64,000 bases of DNA from Ptiloglossa arizonensis. Taxonomy: Eukaryota > Arthropoda > Insecta > Hymenoptera > Colletidae. Both the position numbers and the translations under genes were made by a program. The notes under the pieces were generated by a model, which searched no databases, was not told the origin of the DNA, and saw nothing but the letters and a program-made list of their open reading frames with translations. The stretch covers positions 11,241,557-11,305,556 of the forward strand of contig NC_135051.1 in the NCBI RefSeq assembly GCF_051014685.1, written 5' to 3'. Position 1 is the stretch's first letter, and every line of letters starts with the position of its first letter. Below, one piece after another: positions 1 through 11,302 of this stretch.

Positions 1-660
1 TATCTCGTATGGAAAAACTCGTGCAATTTTAATATCAATTGAATATTTCGTTACTAGACTTCAGCTGTTTAAAGAGGAAAAAGAAAAGCTCATATTCCCC
101 TTCTTTCTCGATTGCCCGAAGTTGTCGAACGAAGTGCATTAGTATGTGTATGTGGAGAGGGAAATTGTTCCTGCTCGCGTCTCGAGCGAGTCTGCGTTGG
201 AAATTTTGCACGTAATGGCGTTACCAGCATGCTTAGTAGCGATGGGATGTGGTACGCAAGCGTAGAAGAGCGCGCGTACGGGCTCTATGTCTACTAAGTG
301 CTAACCCCACGCTACAGTTAGTGTATTCGATACTTGCGTTCAGTTAACGTGGTCAGTGCCCTCTGAAGTACGAACTAGGCGCGTCTCGTTTATTGTATCG
401 TCAGTTCAGTCGATTTTTTGTCACATATTTTCTCGACTAAAAGTGTTAATTTTGTTTCGGAAACGGATGTGATATACTTGTGCTTTGTGTGGCGTTGTAA
501 TTTAAAAAGTCGTAACCAACGTTTCTAAACGGCGAGAGTGTGGTGCATATTAATTAAATTTTTAAGGATCTTCGAAATGTCGATCGCCTGTGTTTCTTAA
601 TAAGTCTTATGTACGCGCATTAAATTATTTAACATAATTTAAATTTAACGTTTCTTGTTG
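1..660 (+). promoter_or_regulatory. CpG-richer stretch, possible promoter / 5' untranslated region
   Basis: The first 600 bases are clearly richer in G, C and CpG than the AT-rich DNA that follows, and include several TCAGT initiator-like words between about 340 and 410. A 61-codon open frame at 112-297 has no recognisable motif and looks fortuitous. The stretch lies upstream of the AMP deaminase coding exons on the same strand, and the coding start at 9,563 is preceded by a possible acceptor (TCTAG, 9,537-9,541). A non-coding first exon here is therefore possible, but I cannot place its donor. It could equally belong to a gene left of the window. Confidence 0.3.
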
Positions 661-1699
661 GTCAACGATGATGTGTTGTTTTTGGTTGTTAAGTCTTTAT
701 TCTTGATTACGTACATTCATTGATACAAACGTTTAAATAACCAGTCTATGGAGTGTGTTTCCTGAGTCTTTAAGCACTTTTTTCAACCATTTTCATTAAT
801 CGGATAAAAAATGTTTCAAACAAAAGTTTGTCAGTTTTCGATCAATTGCATATTTAGATGTTAAATTTAAAAAAATTATTTTTTTTTCATCACATAATTA
901 TAATTGACGTCAAGATGAATTCAACCATTTAAACACTATGATCTTGAGATGACCTTAAATCGAGAGATATGGATTCACTCGATAAAAATGTTCATAAATG
1001 AAAAATAGCTTTATTTCAATTTGCGTATTGGAAATAACACAGCTGTGAAATTGATAACTTTATTACAGACAAATAAGATTATTATGATGTAAATTTAATG
1101 ATATCGTATGTGTTATAACAATAAATTCAATTTTAGATAATATAATTTTTGAGAACTTATAATAAAGAATGTTATAACAGTAACAAAACTTGTAATAAAA
1201 TTTATAAACGTGGATGATATGTGTAAACGATACACAACAAAATAAATGAAGTAAACGAAATAAATTAAACTTTTGTGTGTATGTACATATTAGTCTATGT
1301 TCAAATAGGCGTCCATGTTCTGTGTATAGTGCTCCACCCTTTATACGACACTCTTAGTTGTCGAATCAATTTCCACATTTCGATTTATATTGTTACACAC
1401 GTGTATTATACATTTTCTGAGTTTGTAAATATTATTATTAACTGGTCTTCGTAAATAATAAACTGCAGATATCCCCACAGATGAAAATCCAAAGGGGACA
1501 TATTTTTGAGAACGCGGTGACCAAGGAATTGGACTGTGTTCTTATTCAATAATTTCGAAATTTAGAATTGAGTTATTCACGCACTATGTAGATCAGAACA
1601 TCCATCTTGCTATAAATACATATCATTTTTAACATTAAGAGAAATGTTTTTCAATAAGTCTGGAAGTTTTTTTTTTTTTTAGGAAGGTAAGGTATTGTT
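661..1699. other. AT-rich DNA, nothing recognised
   Basis: Low-complexity AT-rich sequence with many stops on both strands. I see no coding signal, repeat or RNA gene. Only the poly-T run near 1,668-1,680 stands out. Confidence 0.6.
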
Positions 1700-2225
1700 G
1701 ACCTGTTGAATTTTCTTCAATGAAGTATGATCCCATCAACAATTGACACTAATTTTAACTTAAAAGTTATGTTATCATGTTAGTTTTTATGGTTAAAAAC
1801 ATCGTTGTTTCGTCAGTTCATAGAATGATCATTAATATTTTAGGATCTTCTTGATAAGTAGTACATTGCCATGCAAGAAATGTTAATTGTCAAGATCCAT
1901 CAGTATCACGAAGTTATTAGCCTAATGTCATTTTGAATAGGTGATGCCTACACTTTTCTGTAATGGTATGAATACTTTTAACTGATATGTTCAGCTTATT
2001 CGCTATTTGTTGAATAGATGCATGTAGATTAATTTGAAAGTAACTTAATATCGATGTAACATTGTCCTCGTTTATAAGAGGTTTTATACATTCGTTCTTT
2101 ATGATGTTTTCCGTCAAGAAATCTGCCACATTGAAGTAACGAAATTTTAAGATAATAAAAGTTTCCGCGAAACGAAAAAATTAATTCGGAAATATTTTTT
2201 TCTATAAATGTACTATATTGCATGC
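1700..2225 (-). mobile_element. Decayed mariner-like transposase fragment (insect DUF4817-type family)
   Basis: Reading the minus strand from about 2,130 downwards gives a helix-turn-helix stretch (ASIQQIANKLNISVKSIHTI), the usual DNA-binding domain of these elements. Past a stop, pieces reading FLAWQC and then TDETTM follow, which match the family's motif before and around the first catalytic Asp. Further on MGSYFIEENSTGQQYLTFL matches the region where intact copies read roughly 'G-x-x-F-F-x-x-x-L-x-G-x-x-Y-L-x-F-L'. Order and spacing agree with the family, but several stops and frame changes separate the pieces, so this copy is dead. Family assignment is from memory of many insect copies. 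Confidence 0.65.
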
Positions 2226-3950
2226 ATTTCTTCTACTACAACTGGATGGGAAATATGGTACGGATGAAACTACGATTGCAATATCATTAAATTTACAGAA
2301 TAATAATTTTGTCTGTAATAAACTTAGCAGTTTGACAATTGTATTGTTATTTTCAATACGTAAATTTAAGTAAAACCATTTTTCATTCATGAATTTTTTT
2401 ACTGATTGGACCTAAGTTTTCAATTCAAAAATATATAGGGTAAAAGAATTAAGGTAATTTTGATTTTTTGTTAAAATGAAAAATAATTTTTTAAAGTTTA
2501 ATATTTAAATTAGCTAATCAAAAATTGACAAGCCTTTGTTTGAAACATTTTTTTATTAGATGAACGGAAATATGTGAAAATAGTGTTCAAAAATTTAGGA
2601 AACATTTTGTACATAAATACATTTCTTTTTGGTGTAGTATCGTTAACGATGGGATATTTTTTATGGAAGTTGCATTTTTTTGATCGCTGAAAGCACAAAA
2701 TTTTTTGTATATGAAATGGTACAAAGCTAACATTTGTTTTTCTTTTTACCTTATGATACACTTACTAAAATTGGCTGACGTGTCATATTTTATCTATAAT
2801 TGTGAACTACAGAAAGTACGTAAACAAATTGACACGATTTGTCTTCACTTCTAGTCATCAGTATAGTTTCAAGGTTTTGAATGGATTCCAAATTATATCG
2901 TCGATGATTCACAGAGTCAGATACTTTTTTCTGAAAGTGGCCATTAAATGTTCTGATCTTGTTAACTGGAACTGGTGAATCTAAATATGAGCATAATACA
3001 TTTTTATATATGAAAACGGCACTCATTCGACAAATTTGATTGTGAAAGGATAATGAATAATATTGTATTACGCAAGACATCCAACGACTCTCGGTCTTCA
3101 CATTCTTCTTACCGAGAGCCAATAGTTTGTAATGTCTCCACAATGTAGAGCACAATTTAGCTATGCAGCTTGCAACATGAAAGAAACAAGTTCGCTGCAC
3201 TTAACGGACACAGACAATCCTTGACTTCTTGGATTTTAGACTATTCAGTGCGGTCTATTGTATTAATTTTACAGTTAAAGTTTTATAAACTTATCAATTA
3301 TCGTGGATCGCGATAAATTTATTGGTTTTCAGTCTCGCCAATGGAATATCAATTAAAATTGATTAGGCATTTCTTAAATGTTTTACGTATTATATTATTT
3401 CATTTAAAGTATTATTTAATATTTATATTTTCTTCTATTCAAAAAATGACTTATATTCTCTATTTCTTTGCATTCATAATTATTTTTACTCGATGTAAAA
3501 CTATTGCAAAAATTTATAATATGTATTAACAAAAAGTTTTATTGTTAGCGGCCAAACGAATTTATTTGTAAATTTTAGTTTATCGGTAATAAAAATTACA
3601 AAAGAGTAAGAGAAAATTAAATTTTAGAGTTTTAATGAAAGAAGATTAATGTTTTAGATGAAATAGTATTAAGTAGTAAAATTATTCGCAAAAGATGCGT
3701 TTCTTCTTACTTGCACAATTATTCAGTAACTGAAAATAAACTGAATTATATCGTTAATCAAATTCTGCGAATTTTTTACTCGAAAATATTTATGTAATAT
3801 TGCAATTAGAATACTTTTCCTTAGTTAAAATACTGGTTTTTATGATTTTTTTGCATTTTTCTACTGGACGCTGAATTTCACGTCGGAAAAATGCAGGTCT
3901 CTTAAATGTGAAATAATTGTCGATCTAAGGGTTCGTTTTATCATGATTTT
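2226..3950. other. AT-rich DNA with one unexplained 136-codon minus-strand frame
   Basis: No host gene is visible. The minus strand at 2,790-3,200 is open for 136 codons, the longest frame in the window that I cannot explain. Its Cys/His/Arg content and lack of low-complexity bias look coding-like, but I recognise no domain. A decayed transposon piece is the likeliest explanation. The rest of the stretch is stop-rich AT sequence. Confidence 0.35.
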
Positions 3951-3954
3951 TAAA

Positions 3955-4240
3955 GTGCTATCCTTTCAAACCGTGTTGCATCGACCTAAACAGGTGATAG
4001 TATAAAGGTGTAGTATCCGGGGATTAGATAGGGCAAGAAAGAACTTTCTTATCATTTGGGCAGTGGCTTCAGTGGTATACAGCTTGACATTATCGTGCTG
4101 GAAGATAATTTTTGTTCGTTTTGAAGTTACTAGAATTCATTTTAAATTAAGATAAGAAAACGTTTTTCTTTGGAGAATTAAACTTTATCTATGCGTTTGG
4201 TTATGGCAAAATAGTCAATTTTTAATTTAATATTATTTTT
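3955..4240 (-). mobile_element. Decayed Tc1/mariner-type transposase fragment
   Basis: The minus strand around 4,130-3,990 reads KIIFQHDNVKLYTTEATAQM, the 'F-Q-x-D-N-A-x-x-H-x-A' block that carries the second catalytic Asp of Tc1/mariner transposases. Flanking sequence upstream in the same direction is weakly alignable and full of stops. No inverted repeats were found. A short relic; the exact subfamily is open. Confidence 0.45.
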
Positions 4241-4917
4241 CATAACATATGCAATAACTCCTACTTGTAAGAAACCAAATTGATTTCAATAATGTTTAGC
4301 AAATGAATGAATTGACTTGAGAAATTTCCCCTTAGTTTTGTTAAGGGAATTGTACTGAATGAAAATAGTGGTAGGATCAACTACATTGTAATGAGCACCA
4401 AGTTCATTAATATGTTTTAATACGTACAAAACTTAATCCTAATACCAAATAAAAGTGTAAAAGTAAAGTTTTTATGTAAATAATTAGTAACAAAAACTTT
4501 ATATATTTAAATTTGGAATATATTAATAGTTAATATATCCCATATCTTGTTAATTTATGAATTTTTTTATACTACTTTTGAAATAATATGTTTTTATAGT
4601 TATCTAATTTGCAAACTTCCAGATAAAACATTTATTTGGTCACGATTAAGCAATGTTGTATGAAGAATTTCATACATACTTTTCCAGTCTATCCTCAAAT
4701 AAAGATACGAACTGTTTTTTACAAAGACTCACTAAGTGTCTAAAACGACCATTCGTTCCACTACCAGCCATCATGAAACCAAATGGCAATTGGGCTACGA
4801 GTACAATTGAAAAACAAACATCTTGATTGAACACTTAGATTGCAATTTTTCAATCCAACAATTTAAGCAACATATTAGCAACATGTTTGTCTAACCGAAC
4901 AGAAGTTAGTATTGACT

Positions 4918-4947
4918 AGTACTGAACAGTACTGAACAGTACTGAAC
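4918..4947. repeat. Tandem 10-bp repeat, three copies
   Basis: AGTACTGAAC is repeated three times head to tail without mismatch; each unit contains the palindrome AGTACT. A partial related unit precedes it near 4,908. No spacers, so not CRISPR. Confidence 0.9.
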
Positions 4948-6519
4948 TTAGCCAAGTTTGTCATTAAAAACTCTCCAAAAATTCAGACTTAATCAGATTT
5001 GTAATACGTCAATTTGGTTAAATAATATATTAAAATGGATTTTACTTATAAATTGTTGATGAATGTTTGCGTAAATTTGTCAATATAAACCTTGAGGATG
5101 AACCTGAAATTTTATTATAAACGTATAATTTGGGTTCTATAATGCTGAGGCTACATGATGTTTATTCGGTGGTTGTTTTTAGCTTCTTTCTTGTTGAAGG
5201 CAAGGACAAGATGGACCGAGAGCGTGTTAGAAAAAGACGAGCAAAATACTAGACGGAACAGACGAAGGACATTGTGCACAAAGGATAAATATCACGTGTT
5301 CGAAGGACGAAGTGAGATAAAGTATTAATAGTTCGTCTGTCTCGAATTGTTTCACGCTCGGTTTCAGTCCTTTTGACTTGCCTTTGTTTCTTCTCGGTAT
5401 CATCGCAAACTAGGAGTGAATCAGAAATGGTTGACTCACTGTTACCTCTAGCTGCTAAAGAACCATCTACAAGTTTACCCGATGACGAAAATCCAGAGGA
5501 GATAGAACGTGACAATAATAGTTTTCAATAGAAGTAGAATAATGTTTATTTTGGTCGAAGTGCGAGCAAAAGAAAACTAACTTTTGAAACAGTGAGGGGG
5601 AAAGTGCGAAAACTTGCAGTATCGCAAACATTTATATAGGATGGAAAGAAAAAAGGGTTTATAATTTTTAGGATAGACAATACTAAATGAAGCAGAAAAA
5701 GTCCTAATGAACACGGGTTGAAAAAACAATATTTACAAAGTTATGAACAATTTTTTGATCTCCGCGTAAGTGTCTTGCTCGCTTCAGGAGTTATTGTAAA
5801 ATGTGAAAACAATGGATTGTTTGTCTTCCGGCTCGACACGTGTATCATAACACAGGATTATCTTTTCATGAGATGTCGCATCGCGACAGAAGTGTTAGTT
5901 AGATATCTTGATGATTAGTGAACAGTTACGGTCAATACATTTTTCGAATGTGGTAAAAACGACATCGTTTTATTTTAATCAAGAAATGATATAAACGTAT
6001 TAATTTTATGGAGTTACCAATGGATGCACTATGATAGCATAAAAACTTATGTAGAAAACGTAGAAAGACATCCGAGTTGAAAAGTATCGTTTCACACATT
6101 GTTTAAGAAACTTAATCGACGTTTTTGTGAAACGAGTTCGTTTAGAACACAATATCGAGACTCGGTAGATTTGTTTCAATTGTTCTTGAATAGATCGCGT
6201 CGGTACGGGCGGTTGAAGGAAATCCAAAAATAAGTAGTAGGAGAATTTTGGCATAAGCGGAAATGAGTCATACTTTTGCGTTGACAATTCCAAATAAATT
6301 TACTATATTCTATTCCACCGTACCGTATTCAACGAATACAAGCTCTGGCTCCAACCAATTATCCAGTGAAAGTACAGTTTTTGTTTTGGATTCTCTTTCA
6401 GTGTGTATCAAATCTACAATTCGTTTCGCGTATTTTGTTTACAAGAAGTGACATTACAAATTTTCACAATAACTATGTATAGGCGGACGAAAATTTTACA
6501 ATTAGCGAGGTAAATTTTC
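4948..6519. other. Mostly AT-rich DNA with a short coding-like plus-strand frame
   Basis: At 5,427-5,531 a plus-strand frame of 34 codons begins ATGGTTGAC and has an acidic, protein-like composition (residues include LPLAAKEPSTSLPDDENPEE). It is preceded by a pyrimidine-rich tract ending in TAG at about 5,411-5,413. Similar-looking fragments in other frames follow to about 5,640. I do not recognise a family; a decayed element or an isolated exon are both possible. The remainder shows nothing. Confidence 0.3.
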
Positions 6520-6935
6520 AACATCGGTTTTTTTTGAACCTGTGGATAGGCAATCAACTTTTAGGATTTATCGTTTTACCAAACCAATTAACAGCCACAT
6601 GTTGTTTTAATTGTTTAACAAATTAAGCGTTTGGCAATATTTAAACAGGATTTTTAACGAAAGATTGATTGTTGTCTCCTCGATCCCTCGATTTAAATCT
6701 TGTGGATTCTTTTTTTTGCGAGACATTTTAAAGTAAAGTATACTTTTCAACAATTAATAACATAGATGAATTACGCTGGAATATAGAAACTATTAGTGAA
6801 ATAGTTAAAACACGTCTAGGAATTTTTGAAAAGGACGCAATTCTTTAATAAAAGGGTATCAAGCATCTGATATTAGTTTTGCGATCCATTTTCATTAAGA
6901 ATTTTCTGTTCCATTTGGTGAGTACTGTTTATTTT
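6520..6935 (+). mobile_element. Decayed mariner-like transposase fragment (insect DUF4817-type family)
   Basis: The plus strand reads NLWIGNQLLGFIVLPNQLT, then SPRSLDLNLVDSFF (the 'W-P-x-R-S-P-D-L-x-P-x-D-F-F-L' block with the third catalytic residue), then INNIDELRWNIE and a C-terminal helix around RLGIFEKDA. The blocks occur in the right order over some 400 bases, broken by stops and a frameshift. Same family as the copies near 1.7, 10.3, 20.4 and 21.8 kb. Confidence 0.7.
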
Positions 6936-9562
6936 AAAAGTTATGTACCCTTTTTTCTTTCCACTCTATGTAGTTTAATGGAAAAAATGGCGCATACCGT
7001 AATAAGCGACAGTAGACAGATTTCTACAAACAAGGAATAGTGAAATTACTGTTTGCGATGTTGATAGGAAAAACAATGGGCTTTGCATAAAATTGAACGA
7101 TGTAGTGAATCGTATCAGTGGATTTGAAAATTTAAACAGGCATACAGAATTTTTCCGAAATAACAGAAGTTGTCGACGATTTTATGTTTAGTATGACCAT
7201 TTAACGGATACAGTTAAGAAACCTTAAACAGTCCCATATTAGAAAATAAGAGTATCGAAATTTTTAAAATTTCGGAAAGTACTATAGGATTTATTCAGCC
7301 TCCTAAATGTCCAGGGATTTCGAATTTGGATAAACTTCGTTAGGAAGCTTTTTGACATTTGTTATAATTTTAAATTTAGGTATCAATTTATCCTACAGAT
7401 ACAATAATCAAGTTACAACCATTGATTCACAATCAATTATCACTGTCAGGATACAAAAATTTATTCAAGTACACTGATTTCGTTGTGAATAGACCAGACG
7501 AATTAGAAATCCTCGTTAACTTTTCTCTTATGATATAGACATTACAACTTGTTTCGTTTGTACAGATGTAGTTACCAAATGATTCATATATGGTTCAACC
7601 ATCATTTACGTTTCAACATTTTTTTTAAAAAAGCAAATATTATTGTGATAATGGACAGGATGACTATTAGTTGTCTTCAAGGCTTGTTACCTGTTCGTTG
7701 GTCAAAACAATGCTGTGCGGTGTTCGTACTCATTCAACACACTTTCTTGTAAAATACTTAAATTTGAAGATTATTGTACCACAAATCTTCATTATACAAA
7801 ATTCTCATTGGAACAAAATATTTTTCGGAATGCCGTCATTTGATCGTTAGACCAATTCCTTTAAATATAAAAACTCCCGCGAGGCAGCTGTAGAACTCCT
7901 TGCAAATTGAGGCCAATATGTATTTATACATATATGCATATTCATAAAATGCGTACATCTAATTCTGTTAAAATCAGGCGCCGCGTGGTGCGCAAACTAC
8001 AATAGATGTTCTCATTTTCCCGTTACGTTGAGACAAATTTTGTATTGTCCATTGTACGCGAGCATTATTTAATTTACTTTCGCTTCATGGGAAAAGTCAT
8101 CGCCTAAATTGTTTGTCGAGCAGAAAGATTAATGGTTAGTGACTTTCCCCGTGAAACGGAAACGAATTAGTGTTCTTGGGTGTACATTAGAAGAATACAT
8201 TTTGATGTTCTTCTAGATTGGTGTAACAAAATTTTCTATCTATCTGGTCATTATACTTTTCATTTTATTTACTAGTACGTAGTGCGTTTGATTGGAGAGC
8301 AGTTTTTGCATGTTTTCCCTTGGGCTGCCTGAAAGTGACTTGTAAGCGGCTCGAAAGCGACCTGTTTACCGAGGTAATTTTCATTCACGACAAAAGTACA
8401 GCACGAGTGACAAATTAAAATATTATTTCACAATATTATTTCCTTTAGTAATTATTTTTCAGACACATCGATAGCGCGTCACTTGAAACATTTAAACAAG
8501 ATAACACCTATTTTAAAATATTATTTTCTTTACTGACTATCTTCCGGACACGCGTTATTTACTATCTTCACTTATATTCCGTGAAACAAGTGAATGCATA
8601 AATATTAGAAATAAATATTTTCTATTTCTTGTTCCTTATTTATTACGTTTTACAAATAATACGACACGGGAAGACTGTTGCCTGCTATTTACAGCGTAGA
8701 TATACCTCTGTTGCATTTTAATTGTTTATTTCATAGGTTGTCATTTTGTTCTTCGACCGACATCATTTATTTCTTTTTCATCCGCTCTCGTTTTTCCTCC
8801 AGTATCCGATAGTCTCTTTTCCATTACCGGGCTCATTTTTACTTATTCTTTTTCGTTTTTCCTTATATCACCATCTTTATTAATCCACTGTACTATTTCT
8901 ATAATATTTCATATAGGTTTCTTTCATATGAAATCGTTTTCTCACGAATTCAGAAATGAAATGGTATTTTAAATAGTATTTCTAAAAGTTTTGTATCGAA
9001 ATAAGATTTTATTCGAGGTACTATTTATTTCGATCGCAATTGTTTCCAAAGAATATTTTATTTAAAATATCCTTCGTCACTCGACGAAATAGATATATTT
9101 ACTTTTGATTTTTATTGCAAGTAACTGTTTTTCCCAGTTCTGCTTATCAGATAGTACACCTGGTTCTGATAATTTTGTCCGTACTAACACAGCTGCACAT
9201 ATAAGATGTACATTACGACGTAACGTAAATAGTGTTTTGATTTAACGATATGTTTTGTACATTTTATTTTCTAACTGTCAATGTTTTGCTACACGTACAT
9301 TGTGTTTCAAGAAATTCGAAGGTGCAATTGTGTTTCAGCACACAAATACGCCCGAAAGATGCATTGAATTCTTTCAAGAATTTCCTGAGCACCATTACTC
9401 GATAGAATCTGACCGAAGCGACCATCATCGCATCGGTTAGTTACAATAAAGCGCAATTACGATAGACGATCGATAAGTTCGAATTACAAATGCAAAATTA
9501 GATCAACTCAATAGTAGATCGAATTGTGAAAATCTTTCTAGACGCATAAAACAATTGGCAAG
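6936..9562. other. AT-rich upstream / intronic DNA
   Basis: No gene or repeat that I can support. It is slightly less AT-rich near 7,970-8,160. This stretch lies immediately upstream of the first recognised AMP deaminase coding exon and may be part of its 5' intron. Confidence 0.5.
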
Positions 9563-9656
9563 ATGGTACTGGGTAGTGACAATGAATACTTGACTGGATA
9601 TAAGCGCAATTCTGTAACGGAATGGTTGCAGAAAACAGAACAAGCAAAAAACGATG
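9563..9656 (+). CDS. AMPD2: AMP deaminase, coding exon 1 (residues 1-31); overview of the gene
   Basis: AMP deaminase removes the amino group of AMP to give IMP and ammonia, the committed step of the purine nucleotide cycle; the enzyme is a cytosolic homotetramer with one zinc per subunit. Twelve coding exons were assembled by hand (9,563-9,656; 9,879-10,056; 36,253-36,406; 45,177-45,363; 46,990-47,339; 47,471-47,668; 47,744-48,039; 49,379-49,505; 49,581-49,744; 49,827-50,121; 50,214-50,324; 51,500-51,670). Every GT/AG pair keeps phase and the sum is 2,325 bases, i.e. 774 residues plus stop, normal for the family. This exon starts at an ATG with an in-frame TAG 24 bases upstream and begins MVLGSDNEYLTGYKRNSV. 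It is the least certain exon because AMP deaminase N-termini are not conserved; the support is that its donor (ATG/GTAATT, phase 1) fits the next exon. Confidence 0.55.
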
Positions 9657-9878
9657 GTAATTTCCCGGATGCAACGTATATTGTATATTTACGTTAAGAA
9701 TTGTTATTAAAACGAAAATATTGTGATTCACAATGATGAATAAATTGTGAAACTTAACTGTAATTCGTGTTGGGAATTCAAACGAATCCTTTCTCTTTAA
9801 TCAAATTTAAAGTATGAATATTTAAAGTACACTAAAAAGAGACAACTCTGATTACAATTGTAATATTTTTCATTACAG

Positions 9879-10056
9879 GAAGCGAAAGTCCAGTTTTTGG
9901 TTTAGAAGGTAATGCGGCAGCTACAGGTGGTACAACTACTTTGAGGCTTGTTCCGCACGAATTGCCAAATGAAATTTCAGCTCCCTACGAAGTTCCGCAA
10001 TTTCCGATTGAACAAATTGAAAAGAAACTTTTGATTCAAAGGCAATTGACAGTCAA
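9879..10056 (+). CDS. AMPD2: AMP deaminase, coding exon 2 (residues 32-91)
   Basis: Acceptor CATTACAG and donor CAA/GTAAGT are both strong. The frame gives a Gly/Ala/Thr-rich stretch followed by NEISAPYEVPQFPIEQIEKK, which corresponds to the N-terminal 'S-A-P-Y-E-x-P ... P-I-E-Q' block of AMPD2-type proteins. The exon ends in phase 2; the split codon becomes AAA (Lys) on joining the exon at 36,253. A 26-kb intron follows. Confidence 0.85.
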
Positions 10057-10059
10057 GTA

Positions 10060-10318
10060 AGTGAAATTATTTTCAATCAAACTAAACTGATCATTTATAA
10101 TGCAAGGTAGACCATTTGAATGGAAACACTTCAATATTTCCGTCATATATGATTTTATGAAAAAAACAAAAATTTACGTCTGCCGAGGTCATTTTCTTAG
10201 AATCGAAAGCCAGTAATATTTTTCGAACAGTAACTAAGATTTTGTTTATCTTTACAAAGGACAAGAAAAATAAATCCAACGATCTTGTAAATCACACTGT
10301 TCTAGTTATTTCATTTCA
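10060..10318. other. Start of the 26-kb AMP deaminase intron 2
   Basis: AT-rich intronic sequence directly after the exon 2 donor. Nothing else recognised before the transposase relic at 10.3 kb. Confidence 0.6.
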
Positions 10319-10580
10319 ATTACACGACACAAAGTTATCTATTGTGTTCAAAACGATGGCCACTCGCTTTAATTTTTTAACTTCTGTGACGTACGATAAT
10401 TAAAGCATATGTTGCAATAATTCTGTATCTCATATATTCCGATGTTGTAGGTTTTTTCCATTTTTCTCTTAGATAGAAATCCAATGGGGTTATATCTGAA
10501 GAACGAGCTAGCCATTTTATTGTTCTCTTTTGCCCAATCTAACCAACCGGACATCCATGATGCTGAAATCATATACATTA
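10319..10580 (-). mobile_element. Decayed mariner-like transposase C-terminal fragment (DUF4817-type family)
   Basis: On the minus strand about 10,540-10,440 reads IKWLARSSDITPLDFYLREK, a degenerate 'W-P-P-R-S-P-D-L-T-P-L-D-F-x-L-W' block. The C-terminal tail near 10,350-10,320 resembles the 'G-H-F-E-H-L-L' end of intact copies. The N-terminal half is missing or unrecognisable. Confidence 0.65.
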
Positions 10581-11302
10581 TGTATATATCCGTTGAGAGA
10601 CTTATTCGAAATCATAATTTCAATGAACTTTCTCAATGACAAGAATCGTAACATAAACTTTTCAATACGATTCATCAAGTAGTAATCGTTTGATAACGTT
10701 AAGACGTATAAATGTAAATTTCTCGAGATTGAATGATTCGGGCAGTATAGTTTATAAGCTCGTTTGATTTGTTTTTTCATGCTGCACAAGGATATAGAAA
10801 CAAAATTATTAAAAAAATTTTTTTAAATATCGATGACTTTGCGTTCACATAAAGGAATAACCTTGGAAAAATGGTACCTCCAAACAGTGCCTTCATCCTG
10901 AAGAGTGTTTTCATAGAACGGTTGATAACAGAGATATTTAAGTGTTTGCTACTTAAATGGTCCATTCTATATATTACATAAAGTATACATAAAATGTTGA
11001 AGAACAAAAGCAACAACATGCCTTTAAATTAAAATAGTAGAGGTTAGGAAGAAAAAAATACAAGGTAAGTTTATTAATTAATTCGCGGTATAATCTAATA
11101 CGGAGTAATTCCTTGCAACGAAACTAAGTCGTAAATTTATAATAAAAATTGTCACAGATTCATTTCATTTCGAATCGGACACTTTTTGAAGTAACAGACC
11201 GTTGCAGGTTGAAATGTGGACATGTTGTAATCTTTCGCGATATTTATGTATGTTTTGAACAATTTTGCGAAATGTTGAAAATTGTTGATCACGTACACTG
11301 AA
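10581..11302. other. AT-rich intronic DNA, nothing recognised
   Basis: Overlapping minus-strand frames of 80-90 codons at 10,517-11,019 are rich in Phe, Leu, Ile and Lys. That is what AT-rich DNA gives by chance; no motif. Confidence 0.5.

Noticed and set aside
112..297. 61-codon plus frame at the left edge
   Set aside because: Short, Cys/Val-rich without motif, lies in a CpG-rich leader-like region; no evidence of coding.
4918..4947. Short tandem repeat considered as a CRISPR-like array
   Set aside because: Units abut without spacers and the host is an animal.
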